From assembly GCF_964340395.1 (NCBI RefSeq), contig NC_135568.1, positions 5,985,079 through 6,049,078 on the forward strand: DNA of 64,000 bases. Reading direction: 5' to 3'. This document shows, in pieces, positions 50,672 to 62,074 of the stretch. The DNA comes from Glandiceps talaboti (Eukaryota; Hemichordata; Enteropneusta; Spengelidae). A program made the translations under genes and the position numbers. The notes under the pieces are model-generated. The model had not been told where the DNA came from. It saw only the letters and a program-made list of their open reading frames with translations, and did not search any database. Numbering within the stretch: position 1 is the stretch's first letter; every line of letters begins with the position of its first letter.

Positions 50672-52516
50672 GTTTGATCAATAAATTCACAACGTCGTAA
50701 AAAGCACTAGCTGCTTTACGGCACCGTCCAAAACGCGCCCAGCATTATGTGCTCTGGCCTGCAAGAATGTAAATTCGAAGGTTGGGCTATTCATCAACGT
50801 TATAACGGTCATATTAGAACGGCTTCAAAACTCTTAACGATTAACTGGTGTTTATGACATGATTATACAAAAATGTATACTTATTGAAGTATTGTCATTT
50901 CCCTGATCATTAATCTATTTAAAGGAAGGTTTGTTATCGTCTTCTACGTTCTTGAGGAACCAGAGGGAGAACCATGTCCCTTGACAGTAATTACAGAATA
51001 CTATTAGGACGAGATACATTGTAAGCCACCACAAACTTTACAGACTATAAACCGAGTGTTCAAAAGTTAACATGCTCGCCATGGAGAATGATGTAATGAA
51101 AATTGCAAAATATTTTTTGATTACATTTTTTAAATGATCCGACCTAAATCATTAACAATTACTTTCTTATTAGAAGTACATTTATTTCCACAGAATGTTT
51201 GATTTGATTTGAAAACGAATATTACTTTCTATATGTTGCACATCACGGTTTTGTAATGTAGACAGCGAAGGTTGCACGCTGCAAGCCAAGACTTCGACAT
51301 AATATAATGTCTTCCTTAGACAGCCGTGTCATTTTAAACTGACGCTCAAGAAACGTAATTCCTTCGTTTTAGTTTTATCCCCGCCTCCCCCTCAAAACAA
51401 AATGCATTAATGCGACATGGGGAAAATGAACAACCTGTCCTATGTAGCTACTTCATGGGTCATGACATCGATGAACACAACAAACTCAAATTGCAATTCT
51501 AAATATAAAACATTTTACTGTCTCTGCAAAACATTCTTTCAACGGGAAATTGTATTTACCAGACTCGTGCTTTTATAGTGTTCATGTTGTTTCTGTCGTT
51601 TTTATTCACGTTTCCGTAATTTATACACCTTGGTTTTGACGGTTAAGGTAAACGTGCAACACGGCATGACATTGATGAACACGTTGACGGCAGCTCTCAC
51701 ATGCTTCAACGATCATGTGAGAAAATGTACAAATCTGATTGGATATTATTTATATTACTAAAGCTATTGCTAAAAATTAAAGTATTGCCATGGATGAGCT
51801 GTAGGCCATACCGAGTTAGTACTTTGTCATGCTGGAATCCGCGTTACGTTCTCAAGGCCAATTACTTATGCAAACATCGTCGATGTATCATGGACTTTTT
51901 GTTGTTTGCCTGTGGTGGAGATTATCCAAGACAGGGAAATCCCTCGGGGATTTGTTTTGGGAAGCCATAAAAGTGTTTCTTGTTGCTACATAGAAGTCAA
52001 CGTAGGCGAATGACTCTCATTCAAAGTGTAATTACATCATCACCATTAGGTTTGACTATTATAGTAACTTTGTCCATAACTCAGACAACAGTTTCTGTAA
52101 CTTAAACTATTCTGGGCATAAAGTGAAGATCACAACTGGAGTCTATTTGTCTTACTGTGCGGCAGAATGTATGAAAAACAAAATGAATGCAAACAATGAA
52201 AAAATTCCATAAGTAGATGGGATGATGAGATCATTTGTTATATCACCCGTCTCACTAAGTTGGATATGCATGATGCACATATGTCAAGGACATAACATTA
52301 GTGGACTGGGACCTACAACATCCCTTTCGTCGGAAGATTAAGCCAGCGTGCAAAATTCCATAAAATGGACCGTTTCAACGTCGTAATAAAGCAACCCCAA
52401 GTTATGCATTAAAACTGTTAGTGTATTCACCATAGCAGTGTCATCGCAACCATTTGTCGCAACGTGACTGTACCATGTTACAGCCCTTCTCGTGTTAGTG
52501 TTCACCATCTTGAAAA

Positions 52517-52592
52517 GTAGCATGTGTAGTTTCTCATTGATCTCTGTGTGGTTGTATCAAACAGAACCCATGAAAACTAACATGTACCCAGG
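52517..52592 (+). mobile_element. solo right arm of MITE-A, copy 3
   Basis: 'gcatgtgtagtttctcattg' followed by 'gtggttgtatcaaacagaac' matches the right arm of the copies at 16361 and 21013. No matching left arm was found upstream, so this is a truncated copy. Confidence 0.65.
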
Positions 52593-52771
52593 GTTTGTTC
52601 AAATATATTGAAAATATTTTGGAATATTTCCTCAAAAAGCAGCACAAAAAGACCAAACCCATCTTACTATTTCGCGGATAAGCGGGAAATATTTTACCCT
52701 GGAGAACAACAGACATCAACAACCAAAAGGCTAAATAGTTCACTATTATGACGTAACACATACTTCGGTGG

Positions 52772-53155
52772 GTGTTTTTAGTTTTTCCAAATCTACTTAC
52801 CGGTCCATTGACTCTAGTATGCGAAATTGTTACTGTAGCTGTGCAAACCGTTTGTCAATTAGTCGCTCACCTACTCATATTCAATCCTCCAACAAGCGCA
52901 CACGTTTTACGGAAGATACACTGTATTTGTGTTTGTTCTTCCGAATCGGCAAATATCGAGGTGACGGGCGACGCTACTCGTGCAGGTGTACTCACGATAT
53001 CCCGAATAAATTACACAATTGTTGAGGAGAGGATGGGTGCACTCTACTTCATCCGTCAACGGTATACAGAATCACGCATTGATTACATAGATAGGTCTTT
53101 ATCAGTATTCTTATTCAAAGGATTGTCAAAACACGAGTGCATGCAGACAGGATAA
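52772..53155 (+). CDS. ORF, 127 codons (GTG start), unidentified
   Basis: The open frame begins at a GTG; the first in-frame ATG is late, so it is more likely an exon than a whole gene. It starts with a hydrophobic stretch (LLTGPLTLVCEIVTVAVQTV), then SSESANIEVTGDATRAGVL and TISRINYTIVEERM, and ends HECMQTG. Local G+C is higher than around it. A CAG|GTGTAC site inside could be a donor. The middle could belong to an extracellular beta-sandwich domain, but no family signature is present. An ORF of this length is expected about once per window by chance. Confidence 0.18.
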   Translation: MFLVFPNLLTGPLTLVCEIVTVAVQTVCQLVAHLLIFNPPTSAHVLRKIHCICVCSSESANIEVTGDATRAGVLTISRINYTIVEERMGALYFIRQRYTESRIDYIDRSLSVFLFKGLSKHECMQTG

Positions 53156-53235
53156 CATGTAAAATTTGCTAGTATTAGGTAAGAATCCCTTATATTGCAC
53201 ACTATAAAAAAAACACTGACTGTAAACTAGTAAGA

Positions 53236-53559
53236 TTGGAACGATCCTCTTACCTATTGAAATTGTTCGATGAAGATTTCACGCATCAGGAGTTGCTAGC
53301 TGCAGCATATGTTATGACGGTAAAGAGAAACACTTTCAGGGTTGGTGGATACAGTCTGGATACCGAAGTCGCAAAATATGTCAGCTGCTCGAGTCACTCA
53401 CACCGGATAACTGTCATCAAGTCCAGTCCTGTCAGACACGGTGAACTGTACACCAAGAACCAATTCAACTGCGAAAGAATAGCTGCTTTGTCTGCGTGTC
53501 ACCACACTCCCGGACCGTTGCTCGCACAGTCTGTTGGAACAATTGTAACAAGTCAATGA
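53236..53559 (+). CDS. ORF, 107 codons (TTG start), unidentified
   Basis: Open frame 80 bases downstream of the previous ORF, in another frame. The peptide includes LFDEDFTHQELLAAAYVMTV, RVGGYSLDTEVAKYVSCSSH and ALSACHHTPGPLLAQSVGTI. Its composition and codon use look protein-like and G+C is raised across both ORFs (52760-53570), which may mark two exons of one decayed or spliced gene. No domain recognised; no ATG near the start. Confidence 0.18.
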   Translation: MERSSYLLKLFDEDFTHQELLAAAYVMTVKRNTFRVGGYSLDTEVAKYVSCSSHSHRITVIKSSPVRHGELYTKNQFNCERIAALSACHHTPGPLLAQSVGTIVTSQ

Positions 53560-53721
53560 ATGCATCTAGAAATAAAGACAAGCAACAAGTGCTCAGTGAT
53601 CACGTGTTATTCCACGTCACCAACCATACGCAGTTCAATTGATGACATTTAAAAACAACCGGGAAAAACAACCATCAAAAGACATGTTTTTAAAAAAATA
53701 ATCGATGCTGATAGGAGACTG

Positions 53722-53946
53722 ATGACGTCGATCAGTGAAATTTGTGACGTCGGAGTGTTTCCAGCGAATGAAGTGCAAATGCCATATAAAGCACAAATTG
53801 AACTGATTCAGAACGAGATGTTTTTGTGTTTGCTTTTGCTTTGTTATTGTTGTTTGTTCATTTGTTTTTGTTTTGTCATATCTAGGGGTCTTACTCCAGG
53901 CTTTCGTGTACCGACGGTCAATTATTCAAAGTGCATCCACCTCTGA
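53722..53946 (+). CDS. small ORF with one membrane segment, 74 codons
   Basis: ATG frame: a polar N-terminus (MTSISEICDVGVFPANEVQM), then about 20 hydrophobic Cys-rich residues (FLCLLLLCYCCLFICFCFV) that would span a membrane, then a basic tail SRGLTPGFRVPTVNYS. The hydrophobic part is encoded by T/G-rich low-complexity DNA, which by itself yields such peptides, so the membrane segment is weak evidence. It starts within a TGATGACGTCG motif. Confidence 0.13.
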   Translation: MTSISEICDVGVFPANEVQMPYKAQIELIQNEMFLCLLLLCYCCLFICFCFVISRGLTPGFRVPTVNYSKCIHL

Positions 53947-54542
53947 ACCTCGACCTTTCTTCTTAATTTGCACCTGGTGAGATCTACCTAATAGTAGGCG
54001 TGAACAATGGGAAAGACAGTACAACCATGGTGCAACTACCCAACGAGAGGATCGGTGATGTCATCTTTTCAGTCACCCAGTCAGAGGTTACGCGCGTTTG
54101 TTCTTATATCATTACTCCACTCCTAACTTCCTGTCTGTGGTGAAGGTCGACTTGATTGCCAAAAAAGGGCATGGCTTCATATTCTGTATGACATTAATGT
54201 TGTCAATATATGCCTTCGATGGCCTTTAAAATCGCTTTCTAGTCCCGAGGTGTTACTGTATTATTTTTTTAATATAATAAATTATTTACATTGGTATCCC
54301 TGAACACCAAGTTTGAGGTCGGCCAATGGCAAGAAATGATGGAGTTTCCTTCAGTAATTAGTATAACACAACATGTACATTTTAATATACAGTGGATATT
54401 ACTCCCTAGAAGCGTATTAACTCAGCTTAGGAGCTATATACTATCTAAATCTATATCCATCACATCTCGTTATACTTGCTCCTTCTTGTTCTTGCTACTT
54501 CCGGTTTTGAAATCAGTATTTCACAGATAACACGGGTACGAG

Positions 54543-54572
54543 CTCAGACCACTAAAAGAACAGTGGTCTGAG
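54543..54572. repeat. perfect 11-bp stem hairpin
   Basis: 'ctcagaccact' and 'agtggtctgag' pair exactly around an 8-base A-rich loop. Stable, but with no flanking feature to explain it. Confidence 0.82.
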
Positions 54573-55031
54573 TTCTAAGCTTGTGTTTGTATATGTGTTT
54601 GTGCTGCTTACCCCTTTACTTAGCTGTAAGACAACCATCGTCTGTAGGTCAGAGGTCAGAAGGATAATGACTTAAATTATGTAACGAACGAGATACTAGT
54701 AAGTTAACAAAATGAATTATTCGCAATGTTAGAAATTGAGGTAATTCGCTTATTTAACCATCATCATTTATACACCGTAATTACCGTGGTTATTTTATTC
54801 TTGAATTACTACAGTTACTGTTATCATCAATCAAATCTCCATATAGCATAGAGTAATGGATAGTATTGATTTGGAATTGACTTAAAATAAATGTTTATTG
54901 TGAATTGATGATTGAATACCTTGAGAGGAGAATGTGTAATTAAAATCAAACTAATCCGATGCTGGAATGCTATAGGGCATTGTAATGGATTATACTGTTA
55001 TTTAATGTAATACAATGTAATGTGATACACA

Positions 55032-55445
55032 TGTGGTGTCGTTTCGTGCCATGTCGTGTCATGTGGTGTGGCGTAGTGTGGTGTAGTGTAGTGTAGTGCA
55101 ATGCAGTGCAGTGCAGTGCAATGTAGTGTAGTGACGTATAGAGTGGTGTGGTGTGGTGTGGTGTGGTATAGTGTAGTGTAGTGTAGTGTAGTGTAGTGTA
55201 GTGTAGTGTAGTGCAGTACAGTACAGTGCAGTGTACTGACGTTTGATGTAGTGTAGCGTGGTGTACTGTAGTGTAGTCTAGTGTAGTGCAGTGTAGTCTA
55301 GTCTAGTCTAGTCTAGTCTAGTCTAGTCTAGTCTAGTCTAGTCTAGTCTAGTGTAACTTAACATCATGTCATGCCATGTCATGTAATATAATGTAATGTA
55401 GTACCCTGATATAACGTAATAATGTAATATAACGTAATATAACGG
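55032..55445 (+). repeat. pentanucleotide array (GTGTA)/(GTGCA)/(GTCTA)/(ATGTA)
   Basis: A five-base phase holds for about 400 bases. Near 55076-55220 most units are GTGTA with GTGCA and GTGGT variants; at 55296-55350 eleven perfect GTCTA units appear; after that ATGTC/ATGTA/ATATA units fade out. This shows successive local amplification of mutant units. Confidence 0.92.
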
Positions 55446-55465
55446 AAGGTACTAGTATGTCGTGT

Positions 55466-55610
55466 CATTTTACATCACCTACAATTACTTGCGATGTTAG
55501 CGAAGCATCAAGTTGATCTTGTGCCGAGTCAGCAGAAATAATATATTCAAGTTGCACAATGAATATTCATGAGAGTTTTACAGTGAAGGGATAGGCTCTC
55601 AGAACTCATG
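55466..55610 (+). mobile_element. internally deleted MITE-B, copy 2
   Basis: 'ttttacatcacctacaatta', 'aagttgatcttgtgcc', 'cagcagaaata' and 'gcacaatgaatattcatgag' all match MITE-B (38741-39118), partly in reversed order and orientation as expected for a rearranged foldback. The outer arms are missing or diverged. Confidence 0.7.
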
Positions 55611-56129
55611 AATATTAAATAGCTCATATTAGGTGCTAGTCATATACGTATCGTAACAGAACATCATCATTTAGTGTGTAGACGATCCAACACACGCTGA
55701 CAGTCATGGAAATGTTTTCTCATCGTCATAGTTTGGCGCGAGTATAAAAATTTACTTTAAGTACGCTAGAAATGCAAGTTTGGAAGTGCAAGTAATGACA
55801 AACAGCAAAACTCCACTTTTCCCGTCATGCCTTACTTTTATTTTATGTAAATATAAAACCGAGTTTCAACTGAGAGAACAAATATGAAAAATCGAAAATG
55901 TTGAGAATCATCCAGAAAAGATTTGGGAGATGTATTTAGTAAGTATCATTTTAAAAATATCAAAGCTACAACTTTGGTTCCTTGTCTTCCCACTGAGGTA
56001 CCTTAGCCATAGAGATTATTACACAATAACTGAAAAAGAACCAGACAAATCAATCTCTGTGATGATTTTCTCTTCCATCGGGGAAATGTTTGATCATGCT
56101 TCGTTTAGAAAATTTACTTAAGTTAACTC

Positions 56130-56555
56130 GATGTTCATTTGATTTATTTGATTAGATTTTAAATTACATCTGTCACTCAATCTAGCTTCGTAGTCTAAAT
56201 AAAATCGGTATATCCATGGTAAACTTACATGTACAGTTCAATGTATATGTACGTTATCATCAACATCAGAAAAAGTAAATTGCTGGTTGATGACCTGACA
56301 TCATCTACAGTAACGCCATGGCAACAAACATTCACAAATTGTGTTGTCAAAGAAACCATGCACCTTAATTTGTAGAACGTTTCAAAACTATCGGTAGTGT
56401 GTGGAGGACTGAGTGAATGAGTGTGTGTCCGTGCGTATGCGTGTGTGTCTGTGTGTTACTGTTTCTACCTATGTATGCGTCTCGTTGTGTCTCTGTATTT
56501 TGGCGAGTGTGTGTGTCTGTCGTTGAGTATGATATGAGTATGGGATGGGTGAGTG

Positions 56556-56591
<36 letters not shown>

Positions 56592-57000
56592 GTGGAATAT
56601 GATATCTGTTGTGGGTGTGTTTCCATGTCGGCGAGTCTGTGTCTGTGCATACGTTTAGTTTTTGCTGTGTTTTCAATGTCATAAATACAATCATATGTGG
56701 CATATAGATATTCCACTCATTTCAACAGGGTTGATTTATGTGTCACTAATAAGTTACTATGTTCAGACTACAACTGTGAGTTTCACTCTTGGGCGTCATA
56801 AAGTAGTAAAACCAATTAGCTGGATTTGGGACCCACCCATTCACACAAAATATTTGTACCGGACACAGACCACATACCAAAACATCCAATATTAGCATAG
56901 CCTTCATTTGTTTCGATCATTCAACAGCAACCCGGAACTTTAACCCTCCCTATCTAGGAAACTAAATACACTTACATAATCAAATGGAATTTTGTACCAC
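56130..57000. other. GT- and CTGT-rich simple DNA, no supported gene
   Basis: GT-rich stretch 56411-56460 and (CTGT)9 at 56556-56592. The overlapping frames on both strands (56365-56716) are repeat artefacts. Confidence 0.7.
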
Positions 57001-57004
57001 ACAC

Positions 57005-57128
57005 AAATGATGTCGACCCTAAACTCCTCATTGTACCTGACCTAAATATAACTACCTGAACTAGACACTCACGTATGAAAAACAAATATATAATAAAACT
57101 GAGCGTAATCGGACCCACACAATTTGAT
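57005..57128 (-). repeat. dispersed repeat family C, copy 3 (internally deleted)
   Basis: It keeps 'gtcgaccctaaact' at one end and 'ctgaactagacactcacgta' with 'aatcggacccacacaa' at the other, in the same orientation as copy 1. The roughly 170-base middle is missing. Confidence 0.75.
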
Positions 57129-57458
57129 TTTCCTAATATACATGTATTTATAAGCAACATTAGATATAATACCTAATCGACTTATTTATTTTATTATTTT
57201 TGCTGTCACAAATATGGTCGCATAGTGATTACCTTTGTAAATTATTTAATCCTCGAAATTAATAATCTAGAATCTAAATGATTCAATATTTTCCTTCTTT
57301 TTTTTCTCATTAACGATTTGATAGACGATTAAATGGTGCGGAACTTAATTCAGACAATTAGAAAAGAACCCTTGTTTCCGGTAAAATTTGCTTTATGTTT
57401 TTCGATGGACAAATATGTGTTTAAGAAAGCAACAAACTACTGCTGAGACTTTAATACA

Positions 57459-57842
57459 GCCGGTTGCAGGTTAGTGTTCATTGGCTCTGATTGATCCAAC
57501 CATGCAGAAACCAATAGGAAATGCTAATATTCTTCGTATTGATGTTATCTGCCAAAATGGCGTCGTCATCGTTTTCACTTTCAATTTTGTCACGTGATTG
57601 CAACATAAGAATAGGAAGATTGAAAGACTTCAGTTTCTTGTTACATTTTATATGACATGCCACAACACAGACATCAAAACACTGACGCCCGAGTGTCTGT
57701 GTCCAGCTGCAGTACCTTTAAATGGTTTATTTCATTTAGATAAAATGTAGTAAGAAGTAGCAATCTAATGATCTTCAAATGTAGAATGTGCAGTTTCGTA
57801 TCTGTTTCAAACAGAGCCAGTGAACACGAACAGGAAACGGCT
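57459..57842. mobile_element. foldback MITE, family MITE-A, copy 4
   Basis: The left arm 'gccggttgcaggttagtgtt' with 'catgcagaaaccaataggaa' is mirrored on the right by 'cagtttcgtatctgtttcaa' and 'gtgaacacgaacaggaaacgg'. The internal phrase 'cagctgcagtacctttaaa' matches copy 2. Minus-strand frames inside are not genes. Confidence 0.83.
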
Positions 57843-58238
57843 TGTAAATAACACTTTTTCATACTATAGTGAAATTTCGGCGACAATATGACATAGTGGG
57901 CAATCAACACGATTTACTTATATGGGGATTTCAACTGTGATGTAATATCGTAGGTAAAATGGTTGAAATATTATGTTCAACAAACAGCAGCCACAACATA
58001 CAAATACCAGGAATATGTATGTTAATCATAGCGTGACTAGTATGTGTCCTATTTATTGCAGTCTGACCGTCTGTCATTAATATTAAAGATTCCGTGATAC
58101 AGTAATCAAATTTTTGCATTCTGAAAAAAAAACAATATTTGTCTTTTCCCCCGCTTAAATTACTGTTAAAAACTGCATTTCGACAGTCAGTATTTAACCG
58201 AGTTTTCATATTTGCAACGATGCCATTGGTTTACAGAT

Positions 58239-58590
58239 AAATATTTGTACAAAGATGTCACATTTTATTGGTGTGTACTATAAAATGGTGCATATTTGTA
58301 GGGAGATATAGATGAGTATGGTTGGCAGTGCTAAATATTTGTAAAGACGCTAGATTTGATTATTTTGAAATAGAGAGAAATATTTACAGATGGAAGATAA
58401 ATTTGACTGGTGTGTGCGAAGAGTGATACATATTTGAAGAGGCGATGTATTTGATTGGTGTGTATATTAGAGTGATGAATTTTGTAGAGACAACATGTTT
58501 AATTGGTGTACACTATAGTTATATATTTTTGAAAGAGACGATATACTTGAATTGTGTATATAATAGACGTACAATAAAGTGATAAATGTA
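58239..58590 (+). repeat. degenerate minisatellite, unit about 55 bp, ~6 copies
   Basis: The core 'tttgattggtgtgtactata' with variants, followed by 'gtgata.atatttg.agagacga', recurs about every 55 bases. Middle copies are most eroded. Confidence 0.85.
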
Positions 58591-59557
58591 AATAATTGAC
58601 GGGGTGAATGTTATTGTACTATGTCGATTAAATATGTATCCTTCACCTTGAAGTGTTAAATTGATAAAAATCGTGGTGTGTACTTTGTACCCTAACATTA
58701 TGATTGATAAGAATTTGTATTTTGTTGACTAGCATCCCGAACATCATCACGCAGATATCATTTTCCGATACACTGATACATCCCATTGACGTGTTTCCGA
58801 TCACATGACAATGCACATAAGATGTATCGATCATTGGAAATACGAAACACAAGAACGTGAAGGTAAATGCAAATTGTCTAATTGGAGTATCTCCTATTAA
58901 ATCAAAATGTATAATTATTAATTGTAGTTGTAGCCAAACAATTTAGAGCTTGTTTCTGATGTTTTGATTCACTAAATATATGTTCCTGGCAAATAAGCGT
59001 GAGAACTTGAAGATTGTGTAGTTCAATTAATGACACGGAAACTTTAAACTGCCACAATATAGATTTTCGCACCATAGTTTTAATTTGAGTTTTTTTGCAC
59101 AGCAGTGCAATACCACATTGCATATTTGTATGCAAATGAGCGCGCATGATCAGTTCAACTACGTGTATTAACGAGCGCTATGTCTATCATTATTATTTGA
59201 AATTAATTAAGGATGTCTCGAAAAGTTACGTGAAAAACTTTAAAATGTGTACAAATAATATTGGCGGCAAATTGCTTTATATCGACTAATTAATGCATCA
59301 TATCAACATATACATGCTTGTAAAATTAACGCACTTTCAATACACAAAGTTATTTTATGAATAAATGAATAAAATACTAGTACTCCGATTTATATTAAAA
59401 TTAATGTGGATTAACAACTGTGAGAAAAAAAGCTTTAAGTTTTCTGAAAAATTATTTTGCCTGTGATATGTTCGTGACTCATCATCGCAACAATTAAGTA
59501 CATGTTACAGCGAATTCTGAAGGCAATATTTGATAACAGATGCATGGTTCATATTTG

Positions 59558-59908
59558 TTATCGTCGAAAATTACATTCTAATCTCGTGTCAGATTTGCCT
59601 GAATATATCATAATAGGAATCATTTCCTGTAAACAATCGGAAGAAAGTCGATATCGTACTGTTCGTAGTATTTGTATTTGCTGAGGGAAAGAAACTATGG
59701 AAACAACGTCATGGTTATGTAGGTTCGTTAGTTTCCACTTATCTTCTTTTAAAGCTTTCATTTTGTAGTGCGTTCGTTCACTGAAATGTGAAATTTGATC
59801 AAATTGCATATTGTATAAATGAAAACCCAGAACTACTGAGTTGCTACAGATAAAGGAATACTTATATATTGGAGATTGCAAACCTATTGTTGCGAACAGG
59901 AAAAACAA
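59558..59908 (-). CDS. ORF, 116 codons (TTG start), unidentified
   Basis: The open frame begins at TTG with a hydrophobic stretch (LFFLFATIGLQSPIYKYSFI), then polar sequence including MKALKEDKWKLTNLHNHDVV and RTVRYRLSSDCLQEMIPIMI, ending CNFRR at TAA. No domain recognised. About one to two repeat-free ORFs of this size are expected by chance in the window, and it lies beside a MITE copy, so I rate it low. Confidence 0.1.
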   Translation of the reverse strand: MFFLFATIGLQSPIYKYSFICSNSVVLGFHLYNMQFDQISHFSERTHYKMKALKEDKWKLTNLHNHDVVSIVSFPQQIQILRTVRYRLSSDCLQEMIPIMIYSGKSDTRLECNFRR

Positions 59909-59954
59909 TTTCCATCAGTGGAAGAATATGTGCACAAAGCCCTAGCATATACAG

Positions 59955-60134
59955 GAGTTGCAGGGTCACTGTTCACGACTTGATCTCTGCTACTACCACG
60001 CAAAAACCAATAAGAAACTGTACATGCTAAACTTTAAGATTAATAAATAAAGTGTCTTGCTAAATGTAGCATTTAGAATTTGTAGTTTTATTGGTTTCTA
60101 CGTGGTTGCGAGTGAACAAACCTGCAACGCGCTG
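59955..60134. mobile_element. short foldback MITE, family MITE-A, copy 5
   Basis: The left arm 'gagttgcagggtcactgttc' ... 'accaataagaaactgtaca' pairs with the right arm 'gtagttttattggtttctac' ... 'gaacaaacctgcaacg'. At 180 bp it is nearly all arm: the middle of the longer copies is deleted. Confidence 0.85.
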
Positions 60135-60268
60135 TAATTTCGATGAAAGGTAAAACAAGCACTGCAGTCAATTAAATTGTTTGCACATACTAACGCACCC
60201 CCCCCCCCCATAACCATACCAACATTGAATCTATTTCAAAACTTCAAAACTACACAGCCTTTGTATAA

Positions 60269-60550
60269 TTAATATCTAGGGTTTTGGCATGTTCCTTCCC
60301 AACTCATAATTCTGAGTATGAGACAATACGGATATGCTTTGGGAATAATATAATTATGCCAAAGAAACTCAAATTGAACAACTTGATAAGCTTTAAAACG
60401 GTCTACAAGTAAATAATATGATGTAAGATATAACCAATAAATGGGCGTAACAACTTGGATCTCGCCCATAGCAACAGCAAACTCTTGGATTTTTCCTATG
60501 AATGCTTCAAGAATGTGACGATTGCATAGACGTTTGTGTGGATTAACCAA
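60269..60550 (-). CDS. ORF, 93 codons (TTG start), unidentified
   Basis: The minus-strand frame includes NPHKRLCNRHILEAFIGKIQ, EIQVVTPIYWLYLTSYYLL and AYPYCLILRIMSWEGTCQ. It is rich in aromatic and hydrophobic residues, as AT-rich chance frames often are. No ATG near the start, no domain, no splice context. Listed for completeness. Confidence 0.1.
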   Translation of the reverse strand: MVNPHKRLCNRHILEAFIGKIQEFAVAMGEIQVVTPIYWLYLTSYYLLVDRFKAYQVVQFEFLWHNYIIPKAYPYCLILRIMSWEGTCQNPRY

Positions 60551-61139
60551 GTCTTTCTACATGTACTCGCTATAAAATACTACCAACGGTCTATCTCGGT
60601 TGTGCTCTTGACGTAAACATAGGAAAGATATCTGTGTCCAAATTCGTATCTTTGCCACACGATTTCAGAGTTACGGGGCTCTGAATCAACTGTTAGTCCC
60701 AACACGTCAGTATGATTTTTCCGACCGAAGACGTTTTATCTTAACAAGTTTTGCCTCTACTCTGTTCATGTACAACCACAAAATGAGTAATAAAAACAGT
60801 ACGTCATGGAATTTCCCTTAAAATAATTATTACTGCGATAGTTGCAGTATGAATTGGCAGGTAATTGTAATACCCTTTTCAATAGACGTTATACAATTAC
60901 TCGAAACCACAAATTGAAAACAAATACCGAGGTAAAAGAATTTGCTGGATCACTAACCAATTACATCTTCTTCAATCCATCAAAATCCCTACTTTTATTT
61001 CATAATTGTCCCCAAACTACCTCGTGAATATTCCTTTCCATTTAGAATTTTCATGACTAATAGATTATATTTAAACATTAACATTGGGTGGCAAACATTC
61101 AGATTTGATTGCAAGTCTTTTGTTTGCTTTATTCGCCAG

Positions 61140-61202
61140 CAACTACACGATCGGAATTGAGAACAGCACTGGCTTCAACACATATCAATGCAAGGCAATC
61201 AG
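61140..61202 (+). CDS. candidate short exon, 63 bp, phase 2-2
   Basis: One of the best splice acceptors in the window ('tttgtttgctttattcgccag') precedes 63 open bases that end CAATCAG|GTATTC. The peptide is about 21 residues (NYTIGIENSTGF, then NTYQCKAI) with two sequons (NYT, NST) and codon use (AAC, GGC, TTC, AAG) unlike the flanks. The frame stays open to 61302, so a longer terminal exon is also possible. Too short to assign. Confidence 0.2.
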
Positions 61203-61740
61203 GTATTCTCCAGACACACTTACACGAGACTATGTGGACATTTCAAAACATCCGCTGTCGTTATCCAAAAGTAACAACGGAAATGAGAGAAAACAAAAGT
61301 GACTCGTGAAACTGACGCAATATCTCCGCAGAGAATCATGTCTTAAAGTACTATAAACAATTTAGAAATAAGGCTGCTGTCTCGGAACCAATCAAAGTAA
61401 ACGTTATATCTATATCGTGGGATTTAAAAAATAATAATATAGTCTTACAAACTGACTGATTAGTTTAGAGAATTCAAATTGGATAAAGCCGTTAGAAAGG
61501 CCCTGGGTAAAACGATCATTCGTTACACTGATCATACTATGAGTTTGTTTTTATCAAACACAAATTTACAAGCCTCTGGGTATGTATTGACTTCAGTCTG
61601 TTCCGCAGCCTGTGGCTTCGAAAACTAATGAAGCAGTTATGTGGTGTATTGAAAGTTGCAATGAAAGTAACAACACGCTGGTTGGAAGTAAAGTAATATT
61701 GCTACTGGGTTGACTTGATTGTAACAACTTGCAACCTGGT

Positions 61741-61795
61741 CGCGTCAGTTCGGATAACCTCGGGCTTTATCGGATCGGGCCGCCTCCGGCCGAGT
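61741..61795 (+). repeat. GC-rich pocket with small hairpin
   Basis: 'cggataacctcgggctttat' is followed by 'cggatcgggccgcctccggc', where GGCCG/CGGCC pair around CCTC. This is the most GC-rich 50 bases in the window and may be the end of an unrecognised element. Confidence 0.5.
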
Positions 61796-61897
61796 AGAAT
61801 TAGTTAGATTAGGGTCTGTGATGTAATGACATACATTGTAAAGGCCAACCAGGGTAGTACTTTGGTTTCAAATGTAGACAGATAGCTACGTATACAA

Positions 61898-61898
<1 letters not shown>

Positions 61899-61970
<72 letters not shown>
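61899..61970 (+). repeat. microsatellite (ACAG)n
   Basis: About 18 perfect ACAG units. Confidence 0.98.
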
Positions 61971-61972
<2 letters not shown>

Positions 61973-62074
61973 TCTATTAAAAATGGATGCAACGCATTTC
62001 GATTCTAGTCCGATGGGAAAATTCCACAACAGGTAGAGCCAACGGGCAGAATAATTTTGTGGTTTTCTTTAATT

